This document shows, one piece after another, positions 62,149 to 64,000 of a stretch of DNA of 64,000 bases. The notes beneath the pieces are model-generated. The model did no database searches and was not told where the DNA came from. It worked only from the letters and a program-made list of their open reading frames with translations. The stretch's first letter is position 1. Every line of letters starts with the position of its first letter. This DNA is from Acinetobacter courvalinii (GTDB taxonomy: Bacteria; Pseudomonadota; Gammaproteobacteria; Pseudomonadales; Moraxellaceae), in the NCBI RefSeq assembly GCF_014635545.1, contig NZ_BMDA01000001.1, positions 884,739 through 948,738 on the forward strand, in the 5' to 3' direction. The position numbers were made by a program, and so were the translations under genes.

Positions 62149-63105
62149 TTATGGCGTTGGTTCATCAAATAGATTTGAACAACTTTGCGGCTGACAACCT
62201 GCCAACATAATCGCTTTCGGCAAGCTGGCATACATATTGGTGAGATGCTGTTCGGCAGGATGTCGGTAATTCCAGAACAAGAAATGCTTTGAACGTTGCT
62301 GATTAAAGTTTTGATAGAAGTTGTTCTGCTTTTGCAAGGATTCAGCATCTGGTGTTGGGCTTCGTCCATGTTCATGCGTACCCACTGTGGTCATCAGCAT
62401 GATCTCTTGAGCACGATTTGCTTTATTGTTTAACCAATCCTTTTGTTTGTTGAGCAGTGCATAATTATCAAACCAAAGTGAAGGGCTGGCGGCAATATAA
62501 CGCTGGAACATGTGTGGTTGGCTAAAGAAAGTGTGTAAAACAAACAGTCCACCAAAGGAGTGCCCAAATAAACTCTGTTGCTGTGAATTGACTTTAATTT
62601 TGGTTTGAATCGCAGGCTTTAGCTCTTTTTCTATAAATTGAATAAATTGGTCTGCACCACCATAAGTGTACTTGGCTTGCTTTTGAAACTCAGCCGATGC
62701 CTGAGGTGTATAGTCTAAAGCGCGCTTTTCTACATCAAAAGTGCTTTGTTTAGGGTAACCAATCGCAACAATGGCGACCGGACTCAAACCTAAACGATTG
62801 GCACCACCACCCACAGATTTAGCGATATTGGCGGCACTATCAAATGCGGCATTACCATCCAGTACATACAGTACAGGAAAACCTTCCTGTGGAGCTTCAC
62901 CAGCAGGAACAGAGATCTGGATCAAATAATCATGTTTTGTATATTTGGATGCTATTACAAAGCTTTGCTGAATATTGGACTGTGCTTTGAGAGGCGCTTT
63001 ATTAGAACTGGAGGTATTGGGTTGAGCAAAAGCCAGTGGTGTTGCCATGAGCAGAGAAAAAGTCAAAATCCCAAGATGTTTAAACATCACTTTATTTACA
63101 CCCAT
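62149..63105 (-). CDS. Siderophore-esterase-like alpha/beta hydrolase (IroE/BesA type), Fur-boxed
   Basis: The protein of about 318 residues has a signal sequence (M-F-K-H-L-G-I-L-T-F-S-L-L-M-A-T-P, cleavage near A-F-A-Q) when started at 63105 or at an internal ATG at 63087. The hydrolase shows Y-V-L-D-G-N-A-A near residue 77, G-H-S-F-G-G-L near 184, and a C-terminal Y-R-H-P-A-E-Q-H near 283 that may hold the catalytic His. It is like the periplasmic esterases IroE and BesA that release iron from ferric catecholate siderophores. A near-perfect Fur box 18 bases upstream supports an iron-starvation role. Confidence 0.83.
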   Translation of the reverse strand: MGVNKVMFKHLGILTFSLLMATPLAFAQPNTSSSNKAPLKAQSNIQQSFVIASKYTKHDYLIQISVPAGEAPQEGFPVLYVLDGNAAFDSAANIAKSVGGGANRLGLSPVAIVAIGYPKQSTFDVEKRALDYTPQASAEFQKQAKYTYGGADQFIQFIEKELKPAIQTKIKVNSQQQSLFGHSFGGLFVLHTFFSQPHMFQRYIAASPSLWFDNYALLNKQKDWLNNKANRAQEIMLMTTVGTHEHGRSPTPDAESLQKQNNFYQNFNQQRSKHFLFWNYRHPAEQHLTNMYASLPKAIMLAGCQPQSCSNLFDEPTP

Positions 63106-63125
63106 CAAAATTTTGACAAGTAATA

Positions 63126-63144
63126 TATAATGAAAATCATTATC
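63126..63144 (-). promoter_or_regulatory. Fur box upstream of the esterase
   Basis: The site TATAATGAAAATCATTATC matches the Fur consensus GATAATGATAATCATTATC at 17 of 19 positions. It starts about 20 bases before the esterase coding region. Confidence 0.85.
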
Positions 63145-63282
63145 AATAAAGTTTAATCAGAAAAAGAGTTAAAACTCAGCGTGTTTAATGCCTAAAAGTA
63201 TTGTTATACTCTAGCTCGGATAATCGATTCATAGATAGATTGTAATCCATTCTTATAGATGATTTTGCTGAGGCTGCATTCA

Positions 63283-64000
63283 ATGGTAAACGATGGACAA
63301 AACACATCGAATTCACTTAATTTAGAACAAATTCGTAACGATATTGATAGTGTTGATCAACAAATCCAAGAGTTACTCAACCGCCGTGCGACACTGGCAG
63401 AAGCGGTAGCTAAAGCGAAATTTGCATCCGAAGAAAATCCACTGTTTTATCGTCCGGAACGTGAAGCGCAAGTGCTGCGTAAAGTCATGGAGCGTAATCA
63501 GGGCCCTTTGTCTGATGCAACCATGGCCCGTTTATTCCGTGAAATCATGTCGGCATGTCTGGCGCTTGAAGCACCACAAAGCATTGCATTCTTAGGGCCA
63601 GAAGGGACATATACCCATTCTGCGGTGTTGAAGCATTTTGGTAAAGATGCGGTTGTGCGTCCATTACCGACCATTGATGAAGTGTTCCGTGAAGTTGAAG
63701 CGGGCAGCGCGCACTATGGTGTTGTTCCTGTAGAAAACTCATCTGAAGGGATTGTGAACCATACCCTGGATTGCTTTAAAGCATCGACAGTGAATGTGAT
63801 TGGTGAGGTTGAACTTCGTATTCATCACCAATTCCTGGTATCTGAAAATACCCGTAAAGACAGTATTAAACAGATTTATGCGCATCAGCAAACCCTGGCG
63901 CAATGTCGTAAATGGTTAGATGCACATTATCCGGGCGTTGAGCGTGTTGCACTGAACTCAAATGCAGAAGCGGCACGCCGTATTCGTAACGAATGGCATT
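63283..64000 (+). CDS. pheA: PheA bifunctional chorismate mutase/prephenate dehydratase, 5' part
   Basis: The gene starts at the ATG at 63283, with GAGG 9 bases upstream, and runs off the end of the window; 239 codons are present. Residues about 10-95 form the AroQ chorismate mutase helices (Q-I-R-N-D-I-D-S-V-D-Q-Q-I, then L-L-N-R-R-A near 35 and Y-R-P-E-R-E near 65). From about 100 the prephenate dehydratase domain follows (F-L-G-P-E-G-T-Y-T-H-S near 103, V-P-V-E-N-S-S-E-G near 148). It makes phenylpyruvate for phenylalanine. The regulatory ACT domain lies beyond the window. A TATACT at 63205 is a candidate -10 box. Confidence 0.95.
   Translation, partial: MVNDGQNTSNSLNLEQIRNDIDSVDQQIQELLNRRATLAEAVAKAKFASEENPLFYRPEREAQVLRKVMERNQGPLSDATMARLFREIMSACLALEAPQSIAFLGPEGTYTHSAVLKHFGKDAVVRPLPTIDEVFREVEAGSAHYGVVPVENSSEGIVNHTLDCFKASTVNVIGEVELRIHHQFLVSENTRKDSIKQIYAHQQTLAQCRKWLDAHYPGVERVALNSNAEAARRIRNEWH

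Noticed and set aside
1-64000. CRISPR arrays, tRNA or rRNA genes and prophage
   Set aside because: No repeated spacer pattern, cloverleaf or rRNA-like stretch, and no integrase or phage structural gene was seen on either strand.

Overview
The window is bacterial chromosome from a gammaproteobacterium of the Moraxellaceae, most likely an Acinetobacter species. The reasons are moderate GC with AT-rich spacers, a membrane-bound COQ7-type ubiquinone hydroxylase, aconitase B, a P-protein PheA, MetR and QueH, and many short exported or lipoprotein genes. It is mostly ordinary core chromosome. I found no tRNA, rRNA, CRISPR array, intact insertion sequence or prophage.

Layout. 1-9100: tail of prmC, a PaiB-like flavoprotein and AraC regulator, a short-chain dehydrogenase, a lipoprotein, a flavin reductase-like gene, an extracellular lipase with its membrane foldase, an exported hydrolase and moeB. 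9180-14500: an ABC1/UbiB-type kinase, folB-folK, two exported proteins, coq7 and an LplT-like transporter. 14660-21925: tamA-tamB. 22320-24260: four small envelope proteins. 24517-30175: acnB, a SUMF1-type lipoprotein and two low-GC cytoplasmic orphans. 30225-36823: a dicarboxylate/citrate-type transporter, a Kv-type channel and a four-gene ferric-siderophore ABC transporter. 36914-46457: membrane and transport genes, a two-domain SnoaL lipoprotein, a DUF4198 protein, queH, a low-GC orphan, metR, and a heme-oxygenase-like diiron-type protein divergent from a TetR regulator. 46574-53908: fpr, trmO, an orphan GspE/PilB ATPase, a ygiW-qseB-qseC set, the small gene hemP and a Nudix-ThiE fusion. 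53911-64000: a TPR lipoprotein with mrcB (PBP1B), nadK with a YeaC-like gene, a ybiB-like gene, an acyl-CoA dehydrogenase, a second copy of the first lipoprotein family, a Fur-boxed siderophore-type esterase and the start of pheA.

Themes. Iron: Fur-box-like sites precede hemP (52853), the DUF4198 gene (40090), the esterase (63126) and, more weakly, the ABC transporter (33109), which suggests a dispersed iron-starvation regulon. Envelope: TamAB, PBP1B with a TPR lipoprotein, the lipase-foldase pair, a GspE-like ATPase and many lipoproteins. Regulation: a perfect MetR-type dyad lies immediately upstream of metR, and a strong hairpin separates the lipase from its foldase.

The region most suggestive of accessory DNA is 27144-30175. 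There the tail and terminator of acnB occur twice around a SUMF1-type lipoprotein gene and are followed by two AT-rich orphan genes. I see no clearly new multi-gene system; the best leads are that region, the orphan at 41800-42693 and the diiron-type/TetR pair.
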